From contig JAGYJW010000008.1 in NCBI GenBank assembly GCA_018401435.1, forward strand, positions 142,350-206,349: a stretch of 64,000 nt of DNA, given 5' to 3'. The notes under the pieces are model-generated. The model was not told the DNA's origin and made no database searches. It worked only from the letters and a program-made list of their open reading frames with translations. How positions within the stretch are numbered: position 1 is the stretch's first letter; every line of letters begins with the position of its first letter. The DNA is from Deltaproteobacteria bacterium (GTDB lineage Bacteria > Myxococcota_A > UBA796 > UBA2385). A program made the translations under genes and the position numbers. Below, piece by piece: positions 19,576 to 29,900 of this stretch.

Positions 19576-20484
19576 TTACTGCACGCGGCGCGCCACATAA
19601 GCGTGCACCGTCTCGGAGCTGCCATCGCCGCAGCTCTTGAGCACCGGCCTATCCAGAACCTGCTGCTGGACTTCATACTCACAGTAGACCGGCCCAGCGC
19701 CCGAGGCGGTCAGGGCCACACGCCACCGGCCCTCTGCCAGCTTGATGCGGCCGATGACGTGTACGGCATCCAACCCCTTCTCATTGTTGTCCAATCTAAA
19801 GCGGTGCATTGCAGCTTGGACCAGGGCAGGCCAACAGCTGCGCCCGCGGAAGTGGTCCATCGAGAAGATCTGCCGCCGCTGCACGGACTCGAGCAGGGCC
19901 GGCGCCTGGTCGGGCCGAAGCCGACCATAGACCAGGCCCAGGGGCAAGACCAGCGCGGTGGCGGCAAAGCGGTGACCCCCCAGGTGGGAGGAGCGCCAGA
20001 CGGTGCCAGGAGCGAGGGTGTCCAGAGCGGCGGCGACAGGCCCACCCTCGACGGCGCAGCAGCTGTCGCGCTGGCCATGGGTGCACACCAGGATCAGCGG
20101 CCCCGAAGCCACCGGCCCCCGCCGGCGCCCGCGAAGCACGTCCAGCAGGGGCAGGTCGAGCAGGTCATCGATGCGATCGAGGTGCCAGGACCACAGAGCC
20201 TCGTCGTCCACACCCACGCGCGCCACCCAAAGCCGCCGGTCTTCGCCGATATTGCGGCGGCCCCGGACCAGGATCACCTTGACACCGGGCAGGGCCTTCA
20301 GCTGCGCGAGCCGTTCGCCGATCGGGGGGGGGAGCCCATCGGAGGCCAAGGCGTCGGGCCCCCAGCGCCCCTCGTCTTCGAGCACCACCCAGGTGGTGAC
20401 GCCGTCTGGTGCGGTGGCAGCGAGGCTTTCGCCGGCCTCGAGGCTGCTGCGCGAGCAGCGCATCCCAAGATCGCTTGACGACAT
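19576..20484 (-). CDS. sucrase/ferredoxin-like family protein
   Basis: A 302-residue protein of the thioredoxin-fold sucrase/ferredoxin-like (Apd1) family. Key features are CTHGQRDSCCA (potential [2Fe-2S] or redox Cys) and RSSHLGGHRFAATALVLPLG with conserved His, followed by VYGRL. Members bind Fe-S clusters or act in redox processes; the substrate is unknown. Start 20484 has GGAGG upstream. It is divergent from bcsA, 84 bases apart, so the two share a regulatory gap. Confidence 0.8.
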   Translation of the reverse strand: MSSSDLGMRCSRSSLEAGESLAATAPDGVTTWVVLEDEGRWGPDALASDGLPPPIGERLAQLKALPGVKVILVRGRRNIGEDRRLWVARVGVDDEALWSWHLDRIDDLLDLPLLDVLRGRRRGPVASGPLILVCTHGQRDSCCAVEGGPVAAALDTLAPGTVWRSSHLGGHRFAATALVLPLGLVYGRLRPDQAPALLESVQRRQIFSMDHFRGRSCWPALVQAAMHRFRLDNNEKGLDAVHVIGRIKLAEGRWRVALTASGAGPVYCEYEVQQQVLDRPVLKSCGDGSSETVHAYVARRVQ

Positions 20485-20568
20485 GGCGTGACAACCCTCC
20501 AGCCCATTGGTACTATCCCGGCGCGGTGTAGCGGTCCGGTGGACCAAGCTGAAGCGGTACGGAGTGAT

Positions 20569-23499
20569 ATGGCGGAACGAGGTACCGTAGTCCCCGGCGA
20601 GGGGGCGGAGTTCATCGACGAGTCCCCCGCAAGGGGCGAGCTCTTCGGAGGCTTCATCGAGGGCACGCTGGCCTCCGGCAGCCGCCTGCTGCTGCTGGTC
20701 ATATTTTGCCTGTTTCCGCTGCTGGCCTACGTCTTCGTAGATCTACCGCCCCGTGCCCACATCGTGCTCAGCATGGTGCTGGTGGCCGCCGGCATCATCG
20801 TCGCCCGGCGCTTCCCGCACCTGCGGCTGGTGATCGTCTTCATCTCGCTCGCGGCCTCCCTCCGCTACTTCTTGTACCGGGCCACCGAGACCGTCGCGAT
20901 TGGCGACGTGGGCGACACCATCGTCAGCATCCTGCTGCTGTTCGCAGAGGGCTACGCGCTGGTCACCTTGATCGGTGGCTACTTCCAGTCCGCGGTGATC
21001 CGCCGCAACCGGCCGGTGGCCATCGACCTGACCTCGGACGAGCTGCCCTGGGTCGACGTCCTGATCCCGACCTATAACGAGAGCCTGGACGTCTTGCGGC
21101 CCACGGTGCTCGGCGCCCTGGCGATGGAATACCCGCACAAGACCGTCTATGTGCTCGATGACGGCCACCGCGACAGCGACGCCGTGGACGATGCGGGCAA
21201 GCCCAAGTTCAATGTCGCCCGCATGTGCCGGGAGATCGACCCCACGGGCACCCGGCTTCGCTACGTCAGCCGCCCGGACAACCACCACGCCAAGGCCGGC
21301 AACCTCAACCACGCGCTCTATTCGCGCGAAGTGGGCATGACCGGCTCCCTGGTGGCCTTCTTCGACGCCGACCACGTGCCGGTGCGCAGCTTCTTGTCGG
21401 CGACGGTGGGCTTCTTCCTCGAAAACGAGCGTCTGGCCCTCGTTCAGACCCCCCACCACTTCATCAATCCCGACCCTTTCATCAAGAACCTCTACCTGGA
21501 AGAGCGGGTGCCGCCCGAGCAGCACCTCTTCTACCATGGCATCCAGCTGGGCAATGACTTCTGGAACTCGGCCTTCTTCTGTGGTTCTTGCGCGGTCATC
21601 CGCCGTGAAGCCCTGGACGAGGAGCGCACGGACTCCACCAAGCGCCGGGGCATCAGCTACGACACGGTGACCGAAGACGCCCACACCGCCTTGCAGATCC
21701 ATGCGGCCGGCTGGGACTCCCTCTACCTGGACATCCCGCTGGCGGCGGGCCTCGCCACCGAATCCTTCGCCCAGCACATCGGCCAGCGCATTCGCTGGGC
21801 CCGCGGCATGGCGCAGATCGTCCGCCTGGACAACCCGCTCTTCAAGCAGGGGCTCAGCCTCGCCCAGCGGCTCAACTACTTCAACGCGGCCTGGCACTTC
21901 TTCAACGGCCTGCCGCGGCTGATCTTCGTGCTCACCCCCGCCCTCTACCTGGTCTTCGACCTGCACCCGGTGAACGCCGATGTGCGCGAGGTGCTGGTCT
22001 ACGCCATCCCCCACCTGGTCCTGGTGACCCTGGGCGCGGTCACGGCCCACCGCAACGTGCGGCACAGCTTGTGGCCCGAGGTCTATGAGGTCGCCATCGC
22101 GCCCTATACGGCGCTGGTCACGGTCATGGCGATGCTCTTCCCCCGCTGGGGCAAGTTCAACGTCACGGACAAGGGCACCCAGACCAAGGACCGCAGCTTC
22201 GACTTCCGCCACGCGCTGCCCCTGCTGATCATCCTGGGCATGCAGGTCGCCGCGCTGCTGGTGCTTCCCGCCAAGCTGTCCAACAACCCGCTGGACACCG
22301 CCACCATCTGGGTGGCTGCGGCCTGGAATATCTACAATGTGGTGGTGGTCGGCGCGGCCGTGCTGAGCGCGGTGGAGCGCCCCCAGCGCCGGCGCTTCCA
22401 CCGCGTCAACCGCCGCAGCCGGGTGCTGGTCACCCCCATGGACGGCAGCACCGACGGCGAATTCGGCTTCGAACCCATCGAAGGCGACACCGTGGATGTC
22501 AGCCAGGGCGGCCTCTCCTTCGAGCTGACCGGCGACCAGAACCTGCCCTCCCGCTTCCTGGTCACCCTGATCTCGCCATCGGGCCGCACCATGGCCCTGC
22601 CCTGCGATGGGCTGGCCAAGTACCCCACCCGCGACGGCACGGGCTTCCGGGTGAACTTCGCCGACCTGGACACCGCCCAGCAGACCGAGGTGGTCCAGCA
22701 GATCTATGGCGAGAGCAACTCCTGGATCGGCGACCGCTTCACCTATGACCGCTACCTGCGCAGCGTGGGCGCCGTGTTGATGGCCATTGTCGCGGCCCTC
22801 TTCGGCAATCCGCGCTGGCTGGACAAGCTGCGCTCCGTGCGCGCCCTGGACCGCGCCCCGCTGATTCCCGGCTCGGACCTGCACGACTGCGACACCTGCG
22901 GCGCCATCATGATCGAGGGGGCCAACGAGTGCGAGGCCTGCGGCGCGGTCGTCGGCTACGCCCAGGATCTGCCCCCCCACCCCGCGCCCCTCACCACGCC
23001 CGAACCCCAGCGCGGCATCAGCCCCATGGTGCTGCCCGCCGGCCTGCTGGTGGTGGCCGTGCTGCTCGCTGTGGGCTTCTCGCCGGTGGTCAACGCCTTC
23101 TCGGCCTTCGTCCCGATGCAGCGCTGGGAGCAGGTCACGCACCAGACGCGCTTGGGCGAGATGGCTCAGGCCTGGCATGCCATCGACGAGCTGCGGGACG
23201 AGTTCAAGGCCTTCCGCCGCGGGAATGAGCCCCTGCCCGAGGGCTGGCGCAGCCGCCTGTGGACGGCCCAGCGTGACTACAAGCTCTTTCAGGGCAGCGA
23301 GAAGCGGGAAGAGGTCAAGCAGATCCACGCCATGCTGGTGGCCGCTGTCCTCGACCTGAACGACGCCGCCGACCAGTACCAGAAGACCTTCGCCCGATCG
23401 GATGACAATGACGCCCAGAAGCTGGCCACGGTGACTGCGCGGGTCGCGTCTGTGGACGCCAACCTCGCGAACGCTTCCAGAGAGCTGCGGCTGCCATGA
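20569..23499 (+). CDS. bcsA: cellulose synthase catalytic subunit with C-terminal extension
   Basis: A 976-residue BcsA that polymerises UDP-glucose and extrudes the chain through the inner membrane. The GT2 core motifs are seen: DVLIPTYNES, FFDADHVP (DxD), TEDAHTAL (base) and QRIRWARG (QxxRW). A PilZ domain (about residues 607-720) has RRFHRVNRR and DVSQGG, the c-di-GMP binding pattern. Past it, unlike ordinary BcsA, lie a four-Cys zinc ribbon (CDTCG ... CEACG, about 772-795), a further membrane helix (about 821-842) and a roughly 130-residue charged helical tail. Start 20569 has GGAG upstream. The stop overlaps bcsB. Confidence 0.95.
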   Translation: MAERGTVVPGEGAEFIDESPARGELFGGFIEGTLASGSRLLLLVIFCLFPLLAYVFVDLPPRAHIVLSMVLVAAGIIVARRFPHLRLVIVFISLAASLRYFLYRATETVAIGDVGDTIVSILLLFAEGYALVTLIGGYFQSAVIRRNRPVAIDLTSDELPWVDVLIPTYNESLDVLRPTVLGALAMEYPHKTVYVLDDGHRDSDAVDDAGKPKFNVARMCREIDPTGTRLRYVSRPDNHHAKAGNLNHALYSREVGMTGSLVAFFDADHVPVRSFLSATVGFFLENERLALVQTPHHFINPDPFIKNLYLEERVPPEQHLFYHGIQLGNDFWNSAFFCGSCAVIRREALDEERTDSTKRRGISYDTVTEDAHTALQIHAAGWDSLYLDIPLAAGLATESFAQHIGQRIRWARGMAQIVRLDNPLFKQGLSLAQRLNYFNAAWHFFNGLPRLIFVLTPALYLVFDLHPVNADVREVLVYAIPHLVLVTLGAVTAHRNVRHSLWPEVYEVAIAPYTALVTVMAMLFPRWGKFNVTDKGTQTKDRSFDFRHALPLLIILGMQVAALLVLPAKLSNNPLDTATIWVAAAWNIYNVVVVGAAVLSAVERPQRRRFHRVNRRSRVLVTPMDGSTDGEFGFEPIEGDTVDVSQGGLSFELTGDQNLPSRFLVTLISPSGRTMALPCDGLAKYPTRDGTGFRVNFADLDTAQQTEVVQQIYGESNSWIGDRFTYDRYLRSVGAVLMAIVAALFGNPRWLDKLRSVRALDRAPLIPGSDLHDCDTCGAIMIEGANECEACGAVVGYAQDLPPHPAPLTTPEPQRGISPMVLPAGLLVVAVLLAVGFSPVVNAFSAFVPMQRWEQVTHQTRLGEMAQAWHAIDELRDEFKAFRRGNEPLPEGWRSRLWTAQRDYKLFQGSEKREEVKQIHAMLVAAVLDLNDAADQYQKTFARSDDNDAQKLATVTARVASVDANLANASRELRLP

Positions 23500-25817
23500 A
23501 CCCGAGGAATTGCCCGATGCCTCCCCGTCTCCCCTCCGCCCGCCCGTCCCGGCTGCCCTTCCTCCTGATCGGAGCTGCGCTGGTCGCGACCTCGGCATTT
23601 GCCCAGGAAGCCGACCCCGCGGCCGGAGGCCCCAACACCCAGGCCCTGCGCGACCGCCGGGGCAACGCACGCGAAGACCTGCGCCAGGCCGAGGCCCTCC
23701 GCGACTTTGTCGACGCGAGCGCCGGCGAGGCCACGGTCACCGTGGACGAGCTGGGTCGGGTCCATGGCCAGACCGTCGTCGACTTCGAAAATGGGCTCTA
23801 CGTGCTCAATGACGCGATGATGCAGGGCATCACCGCGCACGAGACGCTGGTCTTTTCGGTGCCCGAGTCCTGGAAGCTCAAAGAGGATCCCACCATCCGG
23901 ATTGAGTTTGAGCACTCCTCTGCCCTGGCCCCTCACCGGTCCTCCCTGACCCTGCGGGTGAATGGCTCGGCCATCTCCAGCGTGAAGCTGGACGGCGCGA
24001 ATACCACGGGCGGTGTGATCGAGGCCAAGGTGCCCCGGCACATCCTCAAGGACTTCAACGAGTTGAAGTTGTCGGTGGTGCAGCACATCGACGACGAGTG
24101 CGAGGACCCCTTCGACCCCGCGCTGTGGACCCGGGTGAGCAACCAGTCCACCCTGACCTTCACCTACTACCAGGACACCATCACGGGGGATCTGGGCGAG
24201 TTCCCGATGCCCCTCTACGACAAGCTCGGCTATGGGCCTGTTCACGTGTCGCTTGCCGGCAGCACCGACTACTCGGCCGCCCAGCTCGCCGCCGTGGGGG
24301 ATCTCGCCCTCACGCTGGGCAGGCAGGCCGCCTACCGGGGCGTCTATTGGGATGACCCGGTCGCCAACCCCGAGAACGCAACGGGCCACGTGCTGGTGGT
24401 GGGCACCCCCGCCGAAAACCCGCTGGTCTCGCGCCTTGTGCCCCAGGTTCCCCGGGCAGGTGAGGGCCTGGTGGCCATCGTGCCCAAGCCTGGCGACCCC
24501 ACCTACGCCGCCATCGTCGTGACCGGCGGAGACGCCGCCGGCCTGGCCAAGGCTGCCGAAGCCCTGTCCAGCGACAACCGCGCCCAGATCCTCAGCGGCC
24601 GGTCCAGCGTGATCGAGTCCGTGCAGCCCGCCCCGCCGCCAGCCACCCGGCAGCAGCCCTTGCCGGTCCCCAAGGAGTCCTCCTTCACGGTCATGGACCT
24701 GGGCATCGGCGATACCACCGTGCGCGGCTACTACTCTCCGCCCATCCAGGTCCCCCTCAACCTGGAAGGCGACGCCAAGGTCCAGGTGGACGGCGCCCGC
24801 ATCGGCATCGACTACGCCTACTCCGCCTACCTCGACACCCGCCTGTCCACGATGGAGGTCCGGCTCAACGGCGTGACCCTGCGCAGCGTGGGCCTGGACG
24901 ATGTGGATGGCGATGAGCGCGAGCGCCTGTGGGTGGACCTGCCCTTCGACCTGATGGAGCCGGCCAACCAGGTGGAGATCATCTTCCACCTCTTCCCCCG
25001 CGACTTCGGGCCCTGCGTCTTCATCACCGACAAGCACATCTGGGGCACGGTCTTTGCCAGCACCAAGGTTGAGGTCGCCCGCGACAACTACGCGTTGCTG
25101 CCCGACCTCGAGCTGCTGCGCCACGACCTGTGGCCCTATGGCGAAGCGCTGGGCACGGAAGGCGTGACCGTCGTGGTGGCCAATGACCCGGGCATCTGGG
25201 ACGCCACCGCCGCCGCCCAGATCGCATCCGAGCTGGGCCGCCGCAGCGTCGCCGTGAACCCCAAGCTCGCCATCGTCCCGGCATCCAGCGGCATCCAGGG
25301 ACGCAGCGGCGCCTCGCAGCTGGTCGTGCTGGCCGGCCGCGGGCCCAACGCGCTCTTCGACGACCTGGCAAAGGCCAAGAAGGCCAGCTTGCCCGGCGAC
25401 ATCGAGCGCCAGTTCCAGGGCGATGGCGACACGCAGATGTCCGCCGCCGTCACCGCCCCCTACGGCACCATCCAACAGTCCGTCTTTGACGGCACGGCGC
25501 GCACCGTGCTCATCCTGCACGCCCCCAGCGACCAGGCCCTGCCCACGCTGGCCCGGGTGCTGCAGGACGAGAGCAAGCTGCGGGCCTTGGGCAGGTCCCT
25601 AGCGGTCATCGCCCAGCCTACCCCCGACAGCGCGGAGTCCCTGCGCACCGTGGACGCGGCCAAGAAGCAGCAGGTGGGCACCATCCCCCTGCGCAGCCAG
25701 CTCCAGACCTTGATGCGCAGCGCCTGGTGGATGCTCGGCTTCGCGGTGCTGCTCGGCGCCTTCTTGCTCGCCCTCGTCGTTCGCGCCTGGGCCTCCCGCC
25801 GCGGAGGCCAGGCCTGA
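23496..25817 (+). CDS. bcsB: cellulose synthase periplasmic subunit
   Basis: A 773-residue protein with a signal peptide ending near FAQEA, long periplasmic jelly-roll/flavodoxin-like repeats (SLTLRVNGSAIS, STMEVRLNGVTL), and one C-terminal membrane helix (WWMLGFAVLLGAFLLALVV) followed by a basic tail. BcsB binds BcsA and guides the nascent glucan in the periplasm. Its ATG overlaps the bcsA stop (ATGA), and its stop shares bases with the next ATG. Starts at 23496 or 23517 are both possible. Confidence 0.94.
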   Translation: MNPRNCPMPPRLPSARPSRLPFLLIGAALVATSAFAQEADPAAGGPNTQALRDRRGNAREDLRQAEALRDFVDASAGEATVTVDELGRVHGQTVVDFENGLYVLNDAMMQGITAHETLVFSVPESWKLKEDPTIRIEFEHSSALAPHRSSLTLRVNGSAISSVKLDGANTTGGVIEAKVPRHILKDFNELKLSVVQHIDDECEDPFDPALWTRVSNQSTLTFTYYQDTITGDLGEFPMPLYDKLGYGPVHVSLAGSTDYSAAQLAAVGDLALTLGRQAAYRGVYWDDPVANPENATGHVLVVGTPAENPLVSRLVPQVPRAGEGLVAIVPKPGDPTYAAIVVTGGDAAGLAKAAEALSSDNRAQILSGRSSVIESVQPAPPPATRQQPLPVPKESSFTVMDLGIGDTTVRGYYSPPIQVPLNLEGDAKVQVDGARIGIDYAYSAYLDTRLSTMEVRLNGVTLRSVGLDDVDGDERERLWVDLPFDLMEPANQVEIIFHLFPRDFGPCVFITDKHIWGTVFASTKVEVARDNYALLPDLELLRHDLWPYGEALGTEGVTVVVANDPGIWDATAAAQIASELGRRSVAVNPKLAIVPASSGIQGRSGASQLVVLAGRGPNALFDDLAKAKKASLPGDIERQFQGDGDTQMSAAVTAPYGTIQQSVFDGTARTVLILHAPSDQALPTLARVLQDESKLRALGRSLAVIAQPTPDSAESLRTVDAAKKQQVGTIPLRSQLQTLMRSAWWMLGFAVLLGAFLLALVVRAWASRRGGQA

Positions 25818-26938
25818 TGGGTGTGATCGCCCCCGGCGCGGGGTTGGCGGCCTTGCTGCTGACCACCCAGGCCCAGGCCACCGTGCCGCGGCCGGGGCTG
25901 CTGCGTCGTGCGTGGCGCGCCTATGATCACAACTTCATCCAACACGATGGGCGGGTGATCGACCCGGCTGCCGGCGGCATCACCACCTCAGAAGGCCAGG
26001 CCTATGGCCTGACCCGCGCCGTCTGGGCCGACGACCGCGCCACCTTCGACCGGCTGCTGCGTTGGACCCGTGACAACCTGCAGAGCGGCGACCCCGCCGC
26101 CCTCCCGGCTTGGCGCTGGGGACAGGCCCAAGACGGCAGCTGGGGGGTCCTGGACGCCCAACCCGCAGCCGATGCCGATGTGTGGATGGCCCACGCCCTG
26201 CTCATCGCCGCCGACCAGTGGGAGCACCCTGCCTATGCCGATCAGGCCCAGGCCCTGATTCAGCGCATCTGGGCCACCGAGGTCGCCCAGGTCGGCCCCT
26301 GGCGCCTGCTGCTGCCCGGCCCCTGGGCCCTCGCAGACCAGCCGGTGCCCGTCAACCCGTCCTACTGGTTCTTCCCCGCTTTTCGGGCCTTTGCAGCCGC
26401 TGATCCGGCCCACCCCTGGATGGAGCTGGTGGACCACGGCTATGCGCTGCTGGGGACCTGGATGGCCGAGGGCCGCATGCCACCGGACTGGGCCCACCTG
26501 GACCCCTTGTCGGGCATTCGGGTGGACGATCCCCCCAGCCGCCCCGACGCCGCGATCTTCGGCTTCGAGGCCATGCGCCTGCCCTTCACCCTGGCCGCCG
26601 AGGTCGCCTGGTATGACGAGACCCGGGCCCGCGTGCTGCTGGTGAACTTCGCCGCCTTGGGCCGCAGCTGGCGCAAGAGCGGCCGAATCGCCGCCCGGCT
26701 GGACGCCGAAGGCCAGCCCGCCGCGGACTACGAGCACCTCGGCCTCTACGGCTCCTTGCTTCCAGCCTGGGCCCTCGCCCGGCCCGACGACGTGCTGGAC
26801 CTCTACACCCAGCACATCGCGCCCAGCTGGCAGCGCGGCACCTGGGGCGACCGCCAGGACTACTACGCCCAGAACCTCGTCTGGATGGGCATCGCCTTGT
26901 GGACGGGCCTCGCGCGCCCGCCGGAGATGCGGCCATGA
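25817..26938 (+). CDS. bcsZ: GH8 endoglucanase of the cellulose operon
   Basis: A 373-residue glycoside hydrolase family 8 protein, which trims or disentangles nascent cellulose in the periplasm. The general acid Glu lies in SEGQAYGL (E59) and the catalytic-site Asp in the AADADVWMA segment (D119/D121). Aromatic sugar-binding residues recur (WRWGQ, NPSYWFFPAF). The N-terminus has a signal-peptide-like stretch ending near QAQA. The start is ATG 25817, sharing bases with the bcsB stop (TGATG), chosen over longer in-frame options. Confidence 0.93.
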   Translation: MGVIAPGAGLAALLLTTQAQATVPRPGLLRRAWRAYDHNFIQHDGRVIDPAAGGITTSEGQAYGLTRAVWADDRATFDRLLRWTRDNLQSGDPAALPAWRWGQAQDGSWGVLDAQPAADADVWMAHALLIAADQWEHPAYADQAQALIQRIWATEVAQVGPWRLLLPGPWALADQPVPVNPSYWFFPAFRAFAAADPAHPWMELVDHGYALLGTWMAEGRMPPDWAHLDPLSGIRVDDPPSRPDAAIFGFEAMRLPFTLAAEVAWYDETRARVLLVNFAALGRSWRKSGRIAARLDAEGQPAADYEHLGLYGSLLPAWALARPDDVLDLYTQHIAPSWQRGTWGDRQDYYAQNLVWMGIALWTGLARPPEMRP

Positions 26939-29900
26939 CCCGCCCGATGCTGGCCCTCGGCCTGCTGTGGATGCTCAGCTCGGGCGTCGCGCTGGCCCAA
27001 GACGACTCCGACGCCTCAGCCAAGACCGGCGTGGTGCGGGCCCCCTCTGTGGACCTGGCGCAGGATCTGGCCCGCGCAGGCCGCACGGATGAGGCCATCG
27101 CCGTCCTCATGCGCCTCGCCGACGATGACGAGGCGGGCAGCCAGGCCGGCGCCCGCCTGCGCACCCTGCTGCTCACCGAGGCCCCCCGGCGCGCTTGGGC
27201 CGACGCCTATGCGGTCGCCCTGCGCACCGCGCCCACCGACCAGCGCCACGAGCTGCAGGTTCGTGCCGCCCGGGCCGACCTGCAGGACGCCAGCACCCGC
27301 GACGCCGCCCTGCGGCGCCTGCAGCGCCTGCTCGACGAGCGCCCCGGCGACCTCGAAGCCCGGCTTGCCGTGGGCGACGCCCTGCTGGAGTTGGGCCGCT
27401 TCGAAGACGCGCTGCGGGTCTATGGCAGCCGCGAAGGCGCGGCGATCCTCAAGGGCCGGGTGGCCGGACTCATCGCCAGCGACCAGCTGGATGAGGCCGA
27501 GAAGATCGGCCCCGACCTCATTCCCGCGAGTTGTGCCTCCGCCCGCACCCCCACCGCCTGCGCCGTTGGCCTGCGCGAGATGGGCTATCCCGGCGCCGCC
27601 GCCGCCAGCCTGCGCCAGGCGCTGACGCAGGGCCACAAGGATCTGCGCAGCCGGACCGGCCAGGCCGGCGCCTGGTCCACCGTCGCCACCATCGAAGAGT
27701 CCCGCGGAGAGCTGGTCCTGGCCCTGCAGGCCTGGCGCCGGGCCGCCGCGCTCGACGGCGACAACCGCATCATCAAGGACCGGTTGGGCCAGCTCCTTGC
27801 CACCACCGGCCGCCCCGAAGAGGCCGCGCGGGTCGTGGGCACCAGCGACCCCAAGGTCACGGGCTCCATCGAAGCCGTGCGCCTGGCCACGTCGGTGGAC
27901 CCCGAGAAGAAGTCCGACGCCGTGGACGCCGCCATCGCCAGGGCCCGCGAGTTGGACCCCAACCACCCCCTCGTCGCCCAGGCCTATGCCCACTGGCTGC
28001 TGGCCCGCGACCGCCCCGACGAGGCCCTGCGGGCGCTGACCCCCTTCCTGGACAGCCGGGTGGGCAATAGCAACTACCTGAACCTCTATGTCTGGGCTGC
28101 CAGCCAGGCCGAACAGCCCGAGCTGGCCGCCGACGCCTTGCAGAACTCCCTGGCCCGCATCGAAGACCCCCGGGGCTGGCACGACCGCTTCGCCAAGCTG
28201 TCCAACCTGCAGACCGTCGCCGCAGAGCGGGCGAAGGACCGCTCCGATCTGGATGAGGCCGAGGCCCGCTACCGCATGGCCCAGACGGCCGACCCCACCT
28301 CCATCCGCGTGCTGGTGGGCCTGGGTGGCGTGCTCTGGAAGGCCGGCAAGCTGGCGGAGGCCGAAGAGGTCTACGACGAGGCCCTGCGCCTGGCACCCGG
28401 CAACCGCACCGCCCTCTTTGCCGTGGTCGAGCTGCACCGCCTGCGCGGCGACGAGGCTGGCGCCCAGGCCCTGCTCGCCCGCTCCGGCTACGACGACCTC
28501 AAGGTGCGCCGCCTCGAGGCCGAGCTGGCCGTGATGGCCGAGGCGGACGGCGCCCGCAGGCTGCGCCAGTCCGGCCAGCTCTCTGCCGCCCTGGCCGAAT
28601 ATGCCCGCCTGGTCGAGGAGCACCCGGGCCAGCCCGCCCTGCTGCACGCCTATGCCGACACCCTGGCAGAGGGCGGCCGGCTGGTCGAAGCGGCCGAGAC
28701 CTATGCCAAGGCCCGGGAGCTCGACCCCGAGAACTCCTGGATCACCCTGGGCGAGATCGGGGCCCTGGCGGCCCTGGCCCAGCCCGAAGAGGCGCGCCGC
28801 CTCTACGCGACCCTGCCGCGCGAGCCCGACGACGACCTGGCCCGCGCCATGCACCGCGCCTTGCGGGGCATCGAGCGGGTCGAGGCCGAGCGCTTCCTGG
28901 CCGAGGGCCGCGACGACGCTGCCATGGCCATCTTCCAGTCTTGGGTGGCCGACTCTGCAGACGTCGAGTCCTGCATCGCCATCGGCGATCTCTACCTCGC
29001 CCGCTGGCAGAATGGCGCGGCGGCCGCCTGGTACCAGGCCGCCATCGGGCAAGACCCCACCAGCGCCGACGCCCAGCGCGGGCTGGTCCGGGCCGACATC
29101 GGTCGCGGGCGCATCGCCGACGCCGAAAAACGCGTCTCTGAGCTGGTCAAGCGCGATCCCAGCCCCGCCAATGTGCAGCTGGCCCGCACGGTGGCGCGCC
29201 GCCGCGCCCTGGACCGCGCCATCTCGGCCGCCGCATCAGGGGACCACGCCGCCGCCGAGCGCATCCTGCTCGAACAGATCGCCCTGTGGCCCAACGACCT
29301 CGACCTGCGCGTGGCCCACGCCCGCCTGCTGCTGCTCCGCGACGAGCCCGAGGTCGCCCTGCGCGAGATCCAAGGCGTGTTGGCGGTTGAACCCACCCAC
29401 GCCGAGGCCCTCGCCGCCCTGCAGACCGCCGCCCTCACCCTGGGCCAGGCCGATGTGGCCCTGGCCGCCTACGAGGTCGCCCTGTCCAACGGGGCGCCCG
29501 CCTGGGTCAAGGAGGAGGTGGGCAGCCTTCGATTGGCTTCGCGTCTGGACAAGGCGCGCGCCCAACACAAGGTCGGCCCCCACGAGGCCGCCGTCACCAC
29601 CATCGAGCAGGCCACCGCATACTACGGCGACAACGACGCCCGACGCTGGTCGCAGATTGGAGGCGGATGGCTGGATATCGGAGAGCCCAAGCGCGCCTTG
29701 GAGGCCTTCGAGATGGCCCGGCGCCTGGACCCCGCCAACCCCGGGGCCGTCATCGGCATGGCCGGCAGCTGGGAGACCCTGGGTCAGCCCGCCCGCGCCG
29801 AGGCCGTGCTCACCGCCCACTGGGATGCCCACCACAACCCCAATGTGGGCGTGGCCCTGGTTGAGTTGCACCGCCGACGCGGCCAGCCCGAAGCCGCCCG

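Noticed and set aside
20743..23670. A 975-codon minus-strand frame over bcsA
   Set aside because: A shadow of BcsA; no start signal and shadow-type composition.
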